Source: Alphaproteobacteria bacterium (GTDB lineage Bacteria > Myxococcota_A > UBA796 > GCA-2862545). Taken from it: a stretch of 64,000 nucleotides of DNA. Made by a program: the position numbers and the translations under genes. The DNA lies in contig JACKEO010000002.1 of NCBI GenBank assembly GCA_020632955.1, positions 186,001 through 250,000 of the forward strand, read 5' to 3'. The notes under the pieces were generated by a model that saw nothing but the letters and a program-made list of their open reading frames with translations, did no database searches and was not told the DNA's origin. Of the stretch, positions 33,242 to 41,594 are shown piece by piece (the stretch's first letter is position 1; the number at the start of each line of letters is the position of its first letter).

Positions 33242-34099
33242 GTGACCGAACAGCCGCCTGCACCGGAGCCCCGCCCCGCCCCGCAGGCCCCCCGGCACGA
33301 TCCCTTCGCCGACGAGCCCCGCGAGGGCTGGCGCGAGACCCTGGTCACCTGGGTGCCCGCGATCCTGCTCGTGCTCGGGATCCGGCTCTTCATCTTCGAG
33401 CCCTTCCGCATCCCGTCCGGGTCGATGGTGCCCACCCTGCTGATCGGCGACCACGTCATCGTCACGAAGTTCAGCTACGGCGTCTGGATGCCCTTCAAGA
33501 GCATCGGCATCCCCGGCACCGACATCGGCCTGCCCTGGAACAACGTCGAGCTCGTCGATCTGGCCGACCCCGAGCGCGGCGACGTCATCGTCTTCCACTA
33601 CCCGGAGGACGAGTCCTACACCTACATCAAGCGGGTCATCGGCCTGCCCGGCGACCGCATCCGCGTGGTCGACAACCAGGTGATCCTCAACGGGGAGCGC
33701 CAGGCCCGCGAGACCCTGGGCACCTTCGACGACGTCACCGACCGCTGCGAGCCCCGCTCCGCGCGCTTCTGGGCCGAGGCCCTCGCCCGTCCCGAGGGCG
33801 AGACGCTCCGGCACGGCATCCTCACCGACAGCGGACGCGGCAGCCCCCTGGCCGACCGTCCCGAGATCGTGGTGCCCCCCGACAGCGTCTTCGTCATGGG
33901 CGACAACCGCGACCACAGCCAGGACAGCCGCGCCTGGGGCTTCGTCCGCTACGACCAGATCAAGGGCAAGGCCCACGTGGTGTGGCTGTCGTGGGACAGC
34001 TGCGACGGCTTCCCCGGACGGCTGAGGCTCGACCGGATGTTCCGGTCCCTCTACACCACCGAGGACCTCACCCCGCCCGCGGCGGAGCCGGGAACCTGA
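33242..34099 (+). CDS. lepB: signal peptidase I
   Basis: A 285-residue inner-membrane protease that removes signal peptides from exported proteins. After a Pro-rich cytosolic start comes a single membrane segment (residues 36-52) and then the catalytic RIPSGSMVPTL (Ser61) and the general base in YIKRVIGLPGD (Lys130). The third box is VFVMGDNRDHSQDSR near residue 220. GTG at 33242 follows GGAGG by seven bases. Its stop overlaps the start of the next gene (CTGA at 34096-34099), so the lipoprotein is likely translated from the same message. Confidence 0.95.
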   Translation: MTEQPPAPEPRPAPQAPRHDPFADEPREGWRETLVTWVPAILLVLGIRLFIFEPFRIPSGSMVPTLLIGDHVIVTKFSYGVWMPFKSIGIPGTDIGLPWNNVELVDLADPERGDVIVFHYPEDESYTYIKRVIGLPGDRIRVVDNQVILNGERQARETLGTFDDVTDRCEPRSARFWAEALARPEGETLRHGILTDSGRGSPLADRPEIVVPPDSVFVMGDNRDHSQDSRAWGFVRYDQIKGKAHVVWLSWDSCDGFPGRLRLDRMFRSLYTTEDLTPPAAEPGT

Positions 34100-35280
34100 A
34101 CCCCGGCGCGCGAGGAGGGGCCCTGCTGCTGCTGGCGCTGCTCCTCGGGTGCCGGCCCGCCGACCCCGGCGTCGCCGCCACCCTGCTGGTGCGCGAGGTC
34201 CCGGTCGCCGACGGCACCGCATGGCACGGGCCCGACGGCGGCCGGTGGACCTGGACGTGGCGGCTCCCCCTCCCGCTCACCACCGTCGACGAGGCCACGC
34301 TGGACGCGCAGGGGAGGCTGACGCGCTGGCGCGGCCGCCTCGACGGCGCCGACGTGGAGGTGCGCTTCGAGGAGGGTGAGGCCCGCTGGCGCCGCGACGA
34401 GGCGGCCGGCGCCTTCCCCGCGGTGCCCCCGCTCCACCTGCTCGCCGGCGGGCCCGCCTGGACGGCGTGGGCGGTGGGCGAGACGCGGCCGCTCTGGGTG
34501 GAGGGCGAGGTGGTCGACGCCACCCGCCTCCCCGGCGAGGACTGGCAGCTCCAGGCGGGGCGGCGACACTGGCGCGTGGCGCTGGACGCCGACACCCACC
34601 CGGTGGAGGTCACCTGGCCCGACGGCAGCCGGCTCGCGCCGGGCCGCCTCGACGGCGGCCTCGTGGACCCGGACGCCCTGCTCCGCCTCGCGGCCCCCGC
34701 GATCCCCGATCCCCGCCGGCTGCGTCGCCTGGAGGTGCGCTGGCCGGAGGACGAGGCGTCGACGGTGCTCGAGGCGCCGCCGCTCGCCGCGGTGCCCCGC
34801 CTGCCTGCCGACGCGCAGGCCACGCCCGCGCCCCCCCGCATCCCGCCCCCGATGCCCACCCTGCACGACGACCTCGGACCGGCCCGCGACCGCGTGGACC
34901 TGCTCCGTCGCGCCATCCCCCTCGCCCGCCGGACGGCGGCCGGTGCGGCGCCGGCCGCGCCCACGCAGGCGCTGCCGGGGTGTCTCGATGCCGCGCGCGC
35001 CCTGGTCGCGCTGCTCGCGGGACGCGGGGTGGAGGCCGAGGTGGTGGAGGGCTGGCTGCTCGTGGACGCCCCGCAGCCGGCCTGGGTGCGTCATGCGTGG
35101 GTGCGCGTGGCCTTCGGCGGTCCGGTGCCCTGGCTGGCCACGGACCCGGCGCTCGGCCAGCTCGTCGCCGACGCCGGGCACCTGCCCGACGAGGGCGATC
35201 GACGCCTCGGTCCCGACACCGCTCCCCTCGTGCTCGCGGCCGTGGCCGCCGACGGCACGGTGCTCACACCCGGGCGCTGA
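34096..35280 (+). CDS. lipoprotein with transglutaminase-like C-terminal domain; probable CTG start
   Basis: A 394-residue predicted lipoprotein. The only in-frame candidate giving a full signal peptide is the CTG at 34096 (MNPGARGGALLLLALLLGC), eight bases after GGAG and overlapping the lepB stop as CTGA. Residues 20-280 are a beta-rich region I do not recognise. From about 290 a transglutaminase-like core appears: Cys near 296 (GCLDAARALVALL), His near 333 (VRHAWVRV) and Asp near 350 (ATDPALGQ), in the right order for a Cys-His-Asp triad. It may be a thiol protease/peptide-crosslinker at the envelope. Confidence 0.75.
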   Translation: MNPGARGGALLLLALLLGCRPADPGVAATLLVREVPVADGTAWHGPDGGRWTWTWRLPLPLTTVDEATLDAQGRLTRWRGRLDGADVEVRFEEGEARWRRDEAAGAFPAVPPLHLLAGGPAWTAWAVGETRPLWVEGEVVDATRLPGEDWQLQAGRRHWRVALDADTHPVEVTWPDGSRLAPGRLDGGLVDPDALLRLAAPAIPDPRRLRRLEVRWPEDEASTVLEAPPLAAVPRLPADAQATPAPPRIPPPMPTLHDDLGPARDRVDLLRRAIPLARRTAAGAAPAAPTQALPGCLDAARALVALLAGRGVEAEVVEGWLLVDAPQPAWVRHAWVRVAFGGPVPWLATDPALGQLVADAGHLPDEGDRRLGPDTAPLVLAAVAADGTVLTPGR

Positions 35281-36322
35281 CCAGGTCGCGCACCCGCGGT
35301 GCGGGCCGCGCTCCGGCCTCGGCCTCCTCGAAGAAGGCCTCGAAGGCCCCGAGGAGGGCGGGCACGCCGAGGAGGTGGGCGGGGTCGAACGTGGCCTCGC
35401 CGTGGCCGAGGAGCGGGCTGACCACCACCCGGTGGGGCACCCGCGCCGCGCGCAGCGCCTGGGCCAGCGTGCCCGCCTGCGAGCTCGGGATGGTGCGGTC
35501 CCTCAGCCCGTGGAGCACCGTGACCGGGGCGCGCAGGCCCCCGACGTGGTCGACCACGCTGGCCAGATCGAGCATCAGCGGGTGGGCGTCGAGCACCTTG
35601 CGCACCTGGGCGAGGCGGACCTCGGGCGAGCCCATGATCCCGTCCACCAGCGCGCGCTCGGCCGGCGCGAGCGCGGCGAGGGCCGCGGGCAGCGAAGGCG
35701 CAGCGGGCGCGCCCTCCCAGCCCGGCCGATCCACCCACCACGCATCCCACGCCGCGCTGCGCAGGGCCTCGCGCACCGGCGTGGGCGCCTCGAGGAAGCT
35801 CGCGAGCACGATGGTCCACGCGTACGAGGTGAGGTCGTCCCGCGTGAGCACCGCCTCCATCGTCTGGTGGATGTCGGCGTAGGCCCCCAGCGACAGCACG
35901 GCACGCACGCGGTGGGCCACCCGATCCCGCGAGGCGGCGATCAGCGACAGCCCCGCGGAGAAGCTCACCGACAGCAGCGCCACCCGCCCCTGGGGGCAGA
36001 GCGAGCGCTCCTCCGTCACGGCGAGCAGCGCGTGCTCCACCTCGTCGATCTGGCCGGCGTGGATGCGCAGCTCGGCGATGCTCGGGAAGGCGGGGCTCAC
36101 CACCCGGAAGCCGATGCGGGCGAGCGCCCCGTGCAGGGCCAGCATGCGCGGGTCCCGCCGACCCAGCGGCGACATGCCGTGCACCGTGAGGATGGTGCCG
36201 CGCCAGCGTCCCACCGGCTCGATCACGTCGAGCTCCCAGCCGCAGCAGCGCACCACCTCGGGGGGCGGAGGCGGGCCGAGGAGGCCCCGCTGGGCGGCGA
36301 GGAAGCGCAGGGCGCGGATCAT
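35264..36322 (-). CDS. alpha/beta hydrolase
   Basis: A 352-residue hydrolase with the nucleophile elbow SVSFSAG near residue 120, a likely acid in GLRDRTIPSS and His in LLGHGEATFD. TILTVHGMSPLGRRD supplies the oxyanion region. Its 3' end overlaps the convergent lipoprotein gene by 17 bases. The ATG at 36322 overlaps the stop of the GNAT gene (ATGA), so the two are coupled. Substrate unknown; an acyl or ester group delivered or removed in concert with the acetyltransferase is possible. Confidence 0.85.
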   Translation of the reverse strand: MIRALRFLAAQRGLLGPPPPPEVVRCCGWELDVIEPVGRWRGTILTVHGMSPLGRRDPRMLALHGALARIGFRVVSPAFPSIAELRIHAGQIDEVEHALLAVTEERSLCPQGRVALLSVSFSAGLSLIAASRDRVAHRVRAVLSLGAYADIHQTMEAVLTRDDLTSYAWTIVLASFLEAPTPVREALRSAAWDAWWVDRPGWEGAPAAPSLPAALAALAPAERALVDGIMGSPEVRLAQVRKVLDAHPLMLDLASVVDHVGGLRAPVTVLHGLRDRTIPSSQAGTLAQALRAARVPHRVVVSPLLGHGEATFDPAHLLGVPALLGAFEAFFEEAEAGARPAPRVRDLVSARV

Positions 36323-37146
36323 GCGCCCCCCAGGGCCCGGTGGACCGGCAGGACGGGCCGCGCCGGGAAGAGGTGGCGCACGCCCGGGAGGCTGAGCCCG
36401 AGGCGCCGCGCGACGTGACGGCCGAAGCCACCCAGGCTCACGCGCCCCACCTGCACGACCGCGTCGCCGGCATCCAGGTCAGCCAGCTCCCCGTACCAAC
36501 GGGTGAGCGCGGGATCGCGGTGGTGGTACGCGGCCTCGTCCCGGGCCTTCGCGAAGGGCGTGCCCAGGTTGCCGCGCGTGAAGACGAAGCGACGGTCGCA
36601 GAAGGGCGTGTCGGGCCGCAGGTGCAGGCGGGCGCGGTGGTGGGCCGCGATGGCGCGCGCGATGCGCAGGTGGGTGGACGACGGCGGCACCTGCCGGAAG
36701 GGCGACGGATGGACGTCCTCGAAGTGGAGGGCGACGTTGCCCAGGCTCGACAGCACGCTGGCGGCATTGCTGAACCAGGCGCCCCGCAGCGGCCGGTGCA
36801 GGAGCAGGTAGCGGCCGATCACCTGCGACAGCAGCTGGTGGGTGAGGCCCGTGCCCCGGGCGTCGGGGTGGACGCAGGTGAGGCCCAGGTGGAAGACCTC
36901 GCCCACCCCCTCCACGGGGAGCAGGCGCGCCGCGCAGAAGCCGAGCACCCGCCCGTCCGCGTCCCGGGCCACCGTGAGCACCGCGTGGTCGAGCGCCTCC
37001 GGGTCGCCCGCGATCACCTGGTAGCGGGGCAGCTCGTCGAAGCAGGTCTCGGCCACCTCCCGGAGCTCGGCCACGAGGCGGTCGCGCCGCGCCAGCGGCA
37101 GGGTGCGTCCGGGCCGGTACAGGTAGGTGATGCGGGGGCGGGGCAT
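36319..37146 (-). CDS. GNAT-family N-acetyltransferase
   Basis: A 275-residue acyl-CoA-dependent transferase. The acetyl-CoA motif region shows LTCVHPDARGTGLTHQLLSQVIGRYLL (split here for length), the RGTG turn replacing the usual Q/RxxGxG/A. DAVLTVARD-like strands and VLGFCAARLLP come before it. The C-terminal 100 residues are extra to a minimal GNAT and unplaced. The ATG at 37146 (MPRPRITYLYR) follows GGAGGAG; an upstream extension to 37278 looks non-coding. Coupled to the hydrolase at 35264. Confidence 0.78.
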   Translation of the reverse strand: MPRPRITYLYRPGRTLPLARRDRLVAELREVAETCFDELPRYQVIAGDPEALDHAVLTVARDADGRVLGFCAARLLPVEGVGEVFHLGLTCVHPDARGTGLTHQLLSQVIGRYLLLHRPLRGAWFSNAASVLSSLGNVALHFEDVHPSPFRQVPPSSTHLRIARAIAAHHRARLHLRPDTPFCDRRFVFTRGNLGTPFAKARDEAAYHHRDPALTRWYGELADLDAGDAVVQVGRVSLGGFGRHVARRLGLSLPGVRHLFPARPVLPVHRALGGA

Positions 37147-37308
37147 GGGCTCCTCCAGGGCGGGCGTCCCGGCTCCCCGGCGAGGCGGGCGCCCCACCGC
37201 CGGAACACCCCCAGGATCCTCCGTTCTCGGCGATCGCGCCGTGCCGTGTGCGCAACGTGCGGATCTCCGCGTGCCCACGCGATCACGGCCACGAAACAGA
37301 CCTTTTCC

Positions 37309-37343
37309 GATCCGTCACCTGGAGATCGGACCCGCGACGGATC
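37309..37343 (-). terminator. hairpin just after the TPR gene
   Basis: GATCCGTC (37309-37316) and GACGGATC (37336-37343) are exact inverted copies. On the minus strand the stem starts two bases after the stop codon of the TPR gene. No T-run follows, so factor-independent termination is uncertain. The remaining gap to 37147 shows nothing clear. Confidence 0.4.
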
Positions 37344-37345
37344 CG

Positions 37346-37918
37346 CTACAGGGTGCGCCCGCCCTGCAGCCGGCCGATCATCTCGGCGCAGCGCACCACG
37401 TCGGGGTGCCCCTCGGGCCCCGCCGCGCCCGCGTGGAAGCAGTGGAGCGCCTCGTCGGCCCGACCGCTCACGCGCAGCAGCACGCCCAGGTGGTAGAGCG
37501 CGGACGGGTCGTCCTTCCGCCGCTCCAGCGCCTCCCGGTAGCGGGCCTCGGCCGTCTCGAGCTCGCCGTGGCCGTAGGCCTCCCGCCCCTCCGCCACCAG
37601 CTCGTCGGCGTCGTGGAGCAGCTCCACGTCGAGGAAGACCTTGCCCGCCAGGTTGCCGAGCACGGCCTTGAGCGGCCCCAGCAGCGCCAGCGCCACGCCC
37701 TCCCCCGCGAGGAAGAGGGTGAGCGGCACGTCGGGACCCAGCTGACGCCCCTTGTACGACACGCGCACCCGCGTGTACTGCGCCTGGGACAGGCCCGTGG
37801 AGGCCTGGTCGCGCAGCTTCTCGACCCGGTCGCGCAGCCGGCGCAGGGCCTCCTCGAGGCGCTCGGGATCGAGCTCGACGCGAAAGCCCTCGAAGGGATT
37901 GCGGGATCCAGCGGCCAC
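37346..37918 (-). CDS. TPR-repeat protein
   Basis: A 190-residue cytosolic protein. The N-terminal third is a charged helix (ERLEEALRRLRDRVEKLRDQ), the middle has a hydrophobic stretch (LTLFLAGEGVALALLGPL) and residues 115-175 carry about two tetratricopeptide repeats (ELETAEARYREALERRKDDPS, ALYHLGVLLRVSGRADEAL, split for length). GTG at 37918 follows GGAGG. It is divergent from the RluA-like gene. The partner protein is unknown. Confidence 0.75.
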   Translation of the reverse strand: MAAGSRNPFEGFRVELDPERLEEALRRLRDRVEKLRDQASTGLSQAQYTRVRVSYKGRQLGPDVPLTLFLAGEGVALALLGPLKAVLGNLAGKVFLDVELLHDADELVAEGREAYGHGELETAEARYREALERRKDDPSALYHLGVLLRVSGRADEALHCFHAGAAGPEGHPDVVRCAEMIGRLQGGRTL

Positions 37919-37976
37919 GGAGCCTCCAGGGGGGGCTCCCGACAGGATAGCCGCTGGCTCCGGCCCGGACCGCCCG

Positions 37977-38621
37977 ATGTCGTCTACGTGGAACAAGCCC
38001 GCAGGCTTGCCGGTCTTCCCGCCGCATGCCGATCCCCGGGGGCCCTGCGTCCTGGGCACGCTGCACGCCGCGCAGCCGTGGCGCAGGGAGATCGCCTGGC
38101 CCGAGGGCTTCGAGGGGGGCATCGCCCACCGCCTCGACACCTCCACCTCGGGGGCGCTGCTCCTCGCCGACGACGTCGACGAGCTGCAGGCCATCCGGGA
38201 GGCCTTCGCCACGGGCGCCCTCACCAAGCGCTACCGCCTGCGGGCGGCCCGGGACGTGCCCTGGGACGAGCACGCCTGCGACGCGCCCCTGGCCCACGAC
38301 CGCCGCCACCGGGGTCGCATGGTGGTGCAGCGCGGAAGGTCCACGCCCCACCGCGGGAGGTGGTACGAAGCCCACACCCGCTTCCGTCGCGTCCACGGCG
38401 ACCTCTGGGAGGCCGAGATCACCACCGGCGTCATGCACCAGATCCGCGTCCACGCCGCCTACGTCGGGCTGCCGCTGCGCGGCGACCGTCGCTACGGTGG
38501 GGGCGCCCCTGCCCCCGATGCGCCGCCCGGCGTGGACTTCCAGTTGCACCACGTCGGCCTCGAGGGCGCCGGCCTGCGCACCGACCCCGTCCCCGCGCCG
38601 GCCTGGGCGGAGCTGTCGTGA
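37977..38621 (+). CDS. RluA-family pseudouridine synthase
   Basis: A 214-residue enzyme that isomerises uridine to pseudouridine in rRNA or tRNA. The catalytic aspartate is in AHRLDTSTSG near residue 53. Later RluA blocks are EITTGVMHQIRVHAAYVG and RGDRRYGG. There is no N-terminal S4 domain; the protein starts directly with WNKPAGLPVFPP, as in RluA and TruC subgroups. ATG at 37977. Its stop overlaps the next start (GTGA at 38618-38621). Confidence 0.9.
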   Translation: MSSTWNKPAGLPVFPPHADPRGPCVLGTLHAAQPWRREIAWPEGFEGGIAHRLDTSTSGALLLADDVDELQAIREAFATGALTKRYRLRAARDVPWDEHACDAPLAHDRRHRGRMVVQRGRSTPHRGRWYEAHTRFRRVHGDLWEAEITTGVMHQIRVHAAYVGLPLRGDRRYGGGAPAPDAPPGVDFQLHHVGLEGAGLRTDPVPAPAWAELS

Positions 38622-39232
38622 GGCGCCGACTCCTCCTCGGCGCGGGGCTGCTGCTCGTCGCGGTCCTCGCGCTCCTCGTGCTCGGACGTCCCAGCACCGC
38701 CGTGCCCGCGGGCCACACCCGTGTGGAGCGCGCGGAGGTGGGGGGCCCCGCGGCCCTGCCCGCCGCCACGGCGCCGGCGACCGCACCGCCCGGGCGCTCC
38801 GACGCCGGTGCGGAGGCCGACGATGCCGACGCGGAGGGAACGCCCCCCACACGCACGGTGCCACGCGCCCCCGACGCCCCCGCCGACGCGGCGGACGGCC
38901 GGCTCGAGGGCCCCACCGACACCGACCCGCCCACCTACACCCTCGACGGCGTGGGCATGCAGGCCGCCTTCGACGACCTGCGCGACCTCCGCGAGACCTG
39001 CCTCGACGAGCTGCCCGCCGCACCGCGCACCCCGGCCACCCTCACCGCCACCGTGCAGGTGGTGGACGCCGGCGGCGTGGGCCGCGTGGACGCGGTCTAC
39101 CTGCCCGACACCACCGAGGACGACGGCCCGATGATCGCCTGCCTGGCCCGCACGCTGGCCCGGGTGCACTTCGAGCAGCCACGGCGGGAGCGCATCGGCC
39201 TCACCGCCACGTGGACCCTGGGTCCGCCCTAG
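38618..39232 (+). CDS. membrane-anchored AgmX/PglI- or TonB-C-like protein
   Basis: A 204-residue protein with an N-terminal membrane anchor (RRRLLLGAGLLLVAVLALLVLG), a Pro/Ala/Asp-rich linker to about residue 105, and a C-terminal domain with the AgmX/PglI-TonB-like pattern: a strand (TATVQVVDAGGVGRVDAVYL, split), then a conserved Cys (ACLARTL) and VHFEQPR. Such domains occur in myxobacterial gliding/export proteins. GTG overlaps the rluA-like stop. Probably periplasmic; its partner is not apparent. Confidence 0.7.
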   Translation: MRRRLLLGAGLLLVAVLALLVLGRPSTAVPAGHTRVERAEVGGPAALPAATAPATAPPGRSDAGAEADDADAEGTPPTRTVPRAPDAPADAADGRLEGPTDTDPPTYTLDGVGMQAAFDDLRDLRETCLDELPAAPRTPATLTATVQVVDAGGVGRVDAVYLPDTTEDDGPMIACLARTLARVHFEQPRRERIGLTATWTLGPP

Positions 39233-39268
39233 CGGTCCCCACCGCCCTGCGTCGCGCCCGGAGCCCCG

Positions 39269-40381
39269 TTGCACCACCGCCTGCTCCCCCTGGACCGCCT
39301 CCGGGGCCTCGTCATCGTGCTGATGACCGTGGACCACGCCTCCGGGGCCTTCAACCGCGGACGGCTGGTGCGCGACGCCGCGGCGATGGTGAAGCCGGGC
39401 GAGGTGCTGGACCCCGCGCAGTTCCTCCTGCGGTGGATCACCCACCTGTGCGCCCCCACCTTCCTCTTCCTGGCGGGGGCGGCGCTCGCGCTGTCCGTGG
39501 CCCGACGACAGGCGCGCGGCGTGTCGGCCGGTGCCATCGACCGCGACCTGGCGATCCGTGGCCTGCTGATCCTGGCCCTGGACCCCCTCTGGGTCTCGCG
39601 CTTCTGGGCTGGCGACGCCATCCTGTTGCAGGTGCTGTACGGCATCGGCGCCACCTTCCTGCTCCTGGTGCCCCTGCGACGGCTGCCGCCCGCGGGTGCC
39701 CTCGCCGTGGGACTGACGCTGGTGGTAGGAGGCGAGGCGCTCGCCGGCGGGGTGCTCGCGCTGTCGGGCGGAAAGCCGGCCCTGCCCGGCGCGCTGCTCG
39801 TCCACGGCGGCTTCTTCGACGGCCTGATCGTGGCCTACCCGGCGCTCCCCTGGCTGGCCGTGGCCCTGCTGGGCTGGTGGTGGGGCCACCGCCTGGACCG
39901 CACGGGCGCCCCTCCCGACCGCACCGCCAGGGAGCTGGCGCTGGCGGGGCTCGCCAGCCTCGCCGTCTTCGGGGTGGTGCGCGGCCTCGACGGCTACGGC
40001 AACCTGCTGCTGTACCGGGGCGGCACCGACCTGGTGAGCTGGCTGCACGTCAGCAAGTACCCGCCGAGCGTGACCTACGTGACGCTGGAGCTGGGACTGA
40101 TGGCCCTCCTCCTCGCCGCCTTCTTCGCGCTGGAGCCCCGCCGCCAGCCCGCCGACCCACGGGCCCCGCTGTTGATCTGGGGCCAGACGGCGCTGTTCTT
40201 CTACGTGCTGCACATCCCGCTGCTCGAGCTCGTCTCCCATGCCACCGGCCTGCACAGGGCGGGGGGCATCGGGCTGACGCTGGCCGCCGCCGCCCTCACC
40301 CTCGCCGCGCTCACCCTGCCGTGCGTGGCCTACCGCGCCTACAAGGCGGCCCACCCCACGTCGTGGGCCCGCTTCCTGTGA
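39269..40381 (+). CDS. DUF1624/heparan-alpha-glucosaminide N-acetyltransferase-like membrane protein
   Basis: A 370-residue protein with about nine to ten membrane segments. The opening RLLPLDRLRGLVIVLMTVDHASG (split) matches the DUF1624/HGSNAT catalytic entry: an Asp-Arg-x-Arg-Gly turn, then a His in the first membrane helix (TVDHASG). Members move an acetyl group across the membrane to sugars. The protein also resembles acyltransferase-3-like proteins. TTG at 39269 follows GGAG. Its target glycan is unknown. Confidence 0.78.
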   Translation: MHHRLLPLDRLRGLVIVLMTVDHASGAFNRGRLVRDAAAMVKPGEVLDPAQFLLRWITHLCAPTFLFLAGAALALSVARRQARGVSAGAIDRDLAIRGLLILALDPLWVSRFWAGDAILLQVLYGIGATFLLLVPLRRLPPAGALAVGLTLVVGGEALAGGVLALSGGKPALPGALLVHGGFFDGLIVAYPALPWLAVALLGWWWGHRLDRTGAPPDRTARELALAGLASLAVFGVVRGLDGYGNLLLYRGGTDLVSWLHVSKYPPSVTYVTLELGLMALLLAAFFALEPRRQPADPRAPLLIWGQTALFFYVLHIPLLELVSHATGLHRAGGIGLTLAAAALTLAALTLPCVAYRAYKAAHPTSWARFL

Positions 40382-40432
40382 CCGGTGGTGCACGCTGCGC
40401 CGACAGGCGATGACGCGTGCAGGGAGGTGTCC

Positions 40433-40798
40433 GTGCGTGCGTCCTTCGTGTTCCTGCTCACCGGCCTGGGCGCGTGCGTGCCCACGGCCCAGACCTACCT
40501 GGACGACGTCCAGCTCACGTACTGCACCCGCCTGTTCGCCTGCGAGCCGGAGACGGCCGAGGCCACCCACGGCGACGTGGCGTCGTGCGCCTCGGATGGC
40601 GACAGCGACCTCGCGAAGGCCACGGAGTGCCTGATCGACGCCTGCGAGGGCTTCGACGCCGGCAAGGCCATCGACGGGGTCGCCTCGATCCGCGACGCCG
40701 ACTGCGGCGACCTGGCCGCCACCACCGTGGGCGCCCTCGACGATCCCTACCTGGACTGCAACATCATCAAGGCCGCGGTCTGCGCCGTCGCGCCGTGA
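40433..40798 (+). CDS. small cysteine-containing lipoprotein
   Basis: A 121-residue predicted lipoprotein (GTG at 40433, AGGGAGG upstream; lipobox LGAC). The mature part has eight further cysteines (YCTRLFACEPE, SCASDG, ECLIDACEG, DCGDL, DCNIIKAAVC), spaced like a helical disulfide-linked domain found in small myxobacterial lipoproteins. Function unknown. CTGACC-GCC-GGTCAG at 40818-40832 separates it from the convergent gene. Confidence 0.72.
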   Translation: MRASFVFLLTGLGACVPTAQTYLDDVQLTYCTRLFACEPETAEATHGDVASCASDGDSDLAKATECLIDACEGFDAGKAIDGVASIRDADCGDLAATTVGALDDPYLDCNIIKAAVCAVAP

Positions 40799-40817
40799 GC
40801 TCGCGTCCTCGCACCCG

Positions 40818-40832
40818 CTGACCGCCGGTCAG
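40818..40832. terminator. short hairpin between convergent genes
   Basis: CTGACC pairs with GGTCAG around GCC. The right arm contains the stop of the gene ending at 40829. No T-run. Confidence 0.3.
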
Positions 40833-41584
40833 GGCACCCGCGCACGGAAGGTGGCGGTCACCGTGCCGGTGCGGGTGCCGCTCGCGCCGCCGGTGGCGTC
40901 GGAGGTGAAGGAGCCGGCGATGCTGCCCCCGCTGCGGACGTCCCACTCCGTGATGCTGAGGCTGCCGTCGTTCACGAACCAGGTGCCCCGCAGGTCCCCC
41001 ACGAGCACCGGGTCGGCCTCGGTGATCACGAACATGCGGCTGCCGTCGAGCGCGAAGGTGCCCTTGCCCAGGGTGTCGGGGAGCTGGGTGCCCACCACCA
41101 CCGTGCCGGTGTCGCCCACCTGGAAGCGCAGGGTGACCGTGCCCGGGCTGCGCGAGACCTCGCAGTTCCGGTAGCCCTGCGTGGACGCGTAGCAGCCCTG
41201 GAGCGAGCGGTAGCCGTCCCACGAGACCGCCACGTCGGCCCACGAGGTGAGGTCGAAGCAGGCCTTCGGCGTGGCGAAGACGTCGCACTTCCGGCGCACG
41301 GGATCGCCGCAGTCCGCATCACGCTGGCAGGCGTCGGAGGGGCCCGGGCTGCCGCTGTCGCCGCCGGTGTGCCCCGCACCCGAGTCGCCGCCCGGGCTGC
41401 CGGAGTCGGAGGGCCCGCTGTCGCCGCGCGGCGCGCTGTCGTCTGCACCACGGTCGCGCACCCCGCTGTCGGCCACAGCGTCGGTGTCGGCGGACGCGGT
41501 GTCGACGGTCTGGCCCGGGAAGGGGGCCGGCGGTGCGCACGCGAGGAGCAGCGCGCAGACCAGGGGGCCGGTGGGGGTGTGCAC
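40829..41584 (-). CDS. lipoprotein with Asp/Ser/Gly-rich stalk
   Basis: A 251-residue predicted lipoprotein (VHTPTGPLVCALLLAC). Residues 25-85 form a low-complexity acidic stalk (DTASADTDAVADSG, GDSGPSDSGSPGGD). A short Cys motif (DACQRDADCGD) and a beta-rich C-terminal half follow (GTVTLRFQVGDTGTVVVGTQ...GTVTATFRARVP), which I cannot assign. GTG at 41584 follows AGGAG by seven bases. It may be co-transcribed with the lipoprotein ending at 41595. Confidence 0.75.
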   Translation of the reverse strand: MHTPTGPLVCALLLACAPPAPFPGQTVDTASADTDAVADSGVRDRGADDSAPRGDSGPSDSGSPGGDSGAGHTGGDSGSPGPSDACQRDADCGDPVRRKCDVFATPKACFDLTSWADVAVSWDGYRSLQGCYASTQGYRNCEVSRSPGTVTLRFQVGDTGTVVVGTQLPDTLGKGTFALDGSRMFVITEADPVLVGDLRGTWFVNDGSLSITEWDVRSGGSIAGSFTSDATGGASGTRTGTVTATFRARVP

Positions 41585-41594
41585 GCCGCGTCTC

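Noticed and set aside
36319..37278. Longer N-terminus of the GNAT gene from 37278
   Set aside because: The extension is Arg/Pro/Gly-rich and out of family; a strong ribosome-binding site precedes the ATG at 37146.
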